Positions 63,283 to 64,000 of a stretch of 64,000 nucleotides of DNA are shown here, piece after piece (the stretch's first letter is position 1; each line of letters opens with the position of its first letter). A program made the translations under genes and the position numbers. Source of the stretch: Candidatus Fokinia cryptica (GTDB lineage Bacteria > Pseudomonadota > Alphaproteobacteria > Rickettsiales > Midichloriaceae); NCBI RefSeq assembly GCF_034359305.1, contig NZ_CP110343.1:393823-457822 (forward strand), given 5' to 3'. The notes below the pieces were generated by a model that was not told the DNA's origin, did no database searches, and saw nothing but the letters and a program-made list of their open reading frames with translations.

Positions 63283-64000
63283 ATGTATTGTAGAGATATT
63301 TTTAGAGATCTAATTTTAAGTATGAATATATATACTTTTTGCTTATTTTTTTATATAAATTTTTAGTGTTTTTCTTTATAAATAGAAAGATCGTGTCGTT
63401 CATATATGAATATCTGTCAAAATAGATAAGATAAAAAAATCATTAAATATGAGAAGATTTTTTGATTGCTATTCGATGGAGTCAATTATTTTATAGAGCG
63501 AAAATGTGTCCTTTCTACTTTATGATTAATAATATTATTATTTATACTTAGTATTTATCTAAATAACAGATAAACAAGTTGATAAAAAATTGTGATATCC
63601 TAATTTAATCTTACTATTTATTGAAGGAGAACACGGATAGCTGTATTTCCTCGGAATTTTGTTGATATTGCACCGTATTTTAATATCTCATAAAGCTTCT
63701 TTGCAATAGCGAAATGTCTAAGCTTAGTGAATTGACTGGTCGATTAGAGAACGTTGAAGAATGAAAAAAAAGAGCATAGATAAAACGATAGATTTTCCTT
63801 TTACGTTATCAGTCCACCTCAAAAGTAAGAAAATTATTGAGAGTATTGCTTGTGATAGAGAGTTTTATAGTGCAATCTTTTATGCTTACTAACAAAGAAA
63901 AAAATAGTAAAAGTAAAATTTCCATACCAAAACTTGTATATATTTATTTTATAGGAATTACACGCATATTACCATTACCTGAGATGAGGACATATACATC
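63283..64000. other. Right-end noncoding region
   Basis: I could not find a supported gene. Two small frames meet here, 63714-63764 (16 codons) and 63761-63892 (43 codons, starting MKKKSIDKTIDFPFTL), overlapping by a few bases. They may be the remnant of a larger gene but match nothing I know. The region upstream of the divergent truA start should hold its promoter. Confidence 0.4.

Overview
The window is AT-rich DNA, roughly one third G+C by eye, with few clear Shine-Dalgarno sites. Gene content points to a reduced, obligately intracellular alphaproteobacterium of the order Rickettsiales. The evidence is an NTT/Tlc-type nucleotide carrier, a eukaryotic-like (type 2) isoleucyl-tRNA synthetase, MipZ beside a separate ParA, alphaproteobacterial-type family 4 uracil-DNA glycosylase, scattered nuo and atp genes, and a CADD-type folate protein. 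A lineage near Midichloriaceae or Anaplasmataceae is plausible, but the window alone does not settle it. No insertion sequence, prophage, rRNA operon or CRISPR array was found.

Layout. 0-4.7 kb: tail of a sensor kinase, a TolA-like protein, then udk-nupC (nucleoside salvage) and trxB on the minus strand. 4.9-9.4 kb: class I aldolase, a decayed 1-kb stretch, then rpmG-groES-groEL on the minus strand. 10-16.7 kb: uracil-DNA glycosylase, nuoF-atpG (overlapping), a 70-bp tandem repeat, a porin-like protein with a near-consensus promoter, and divergent ruvC/rlmB. 16.7-26.2 kb: gmk, glmM, pepA, mipZ, nuoN, psd, an AlkD-like protein, prs and an EVE-domain protein.

26.6-32.1 kb is a complete late biotin pathway: bioB on the plus strand converging on a tight minus-strand operon bioF-bioH-bioC-bioD-bioA. 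It is followed by accessory or decaying DNA (32.2-36.5 kb): a photolyase-family pseudogene with two frameshifts, a CADD homologue, a GNAT acetyltransferase and a DUF1398-like protein. 37-48 kb: tRNA-Ser(GCU), an IscA-family protein, a PpiD-like chaperone, a DAACS symporter overlapping dnaB, parA, rpmH-mlaF (rpmH is only 46 codons), bamB, dsbB, recO, secE and nusG. 48.4-55.4 kb: ileS, an unusual histidine-rich protein made of 13 exact 24-residue repeats with its own strong terminator, and the nucleotide carrier. 55.8-63.3 kb: ftsK, ppa, prfB (with the programmed +1 frameshift), a LOG-family hydrolase, a HAD hydrolase, cvpA, smpB and truA.

Taken together, the genes describe a cell that imports nucleotides and nucleosides (nupC, tlc, udk) and dicarboxylates or amino acids, respires (nuo, atp), makes its own biotin and possibly its own p-aminobenzoate, and keeps envelope biogenesis functions (Tol, Bam, Mla, PpiD, DsbB, porin). 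The most novel item is the histidine-repeat protein at 51.8-53.2 kb. The most informative evolutionary signals are the biotin gene order and the dying light-dependent repair gene.
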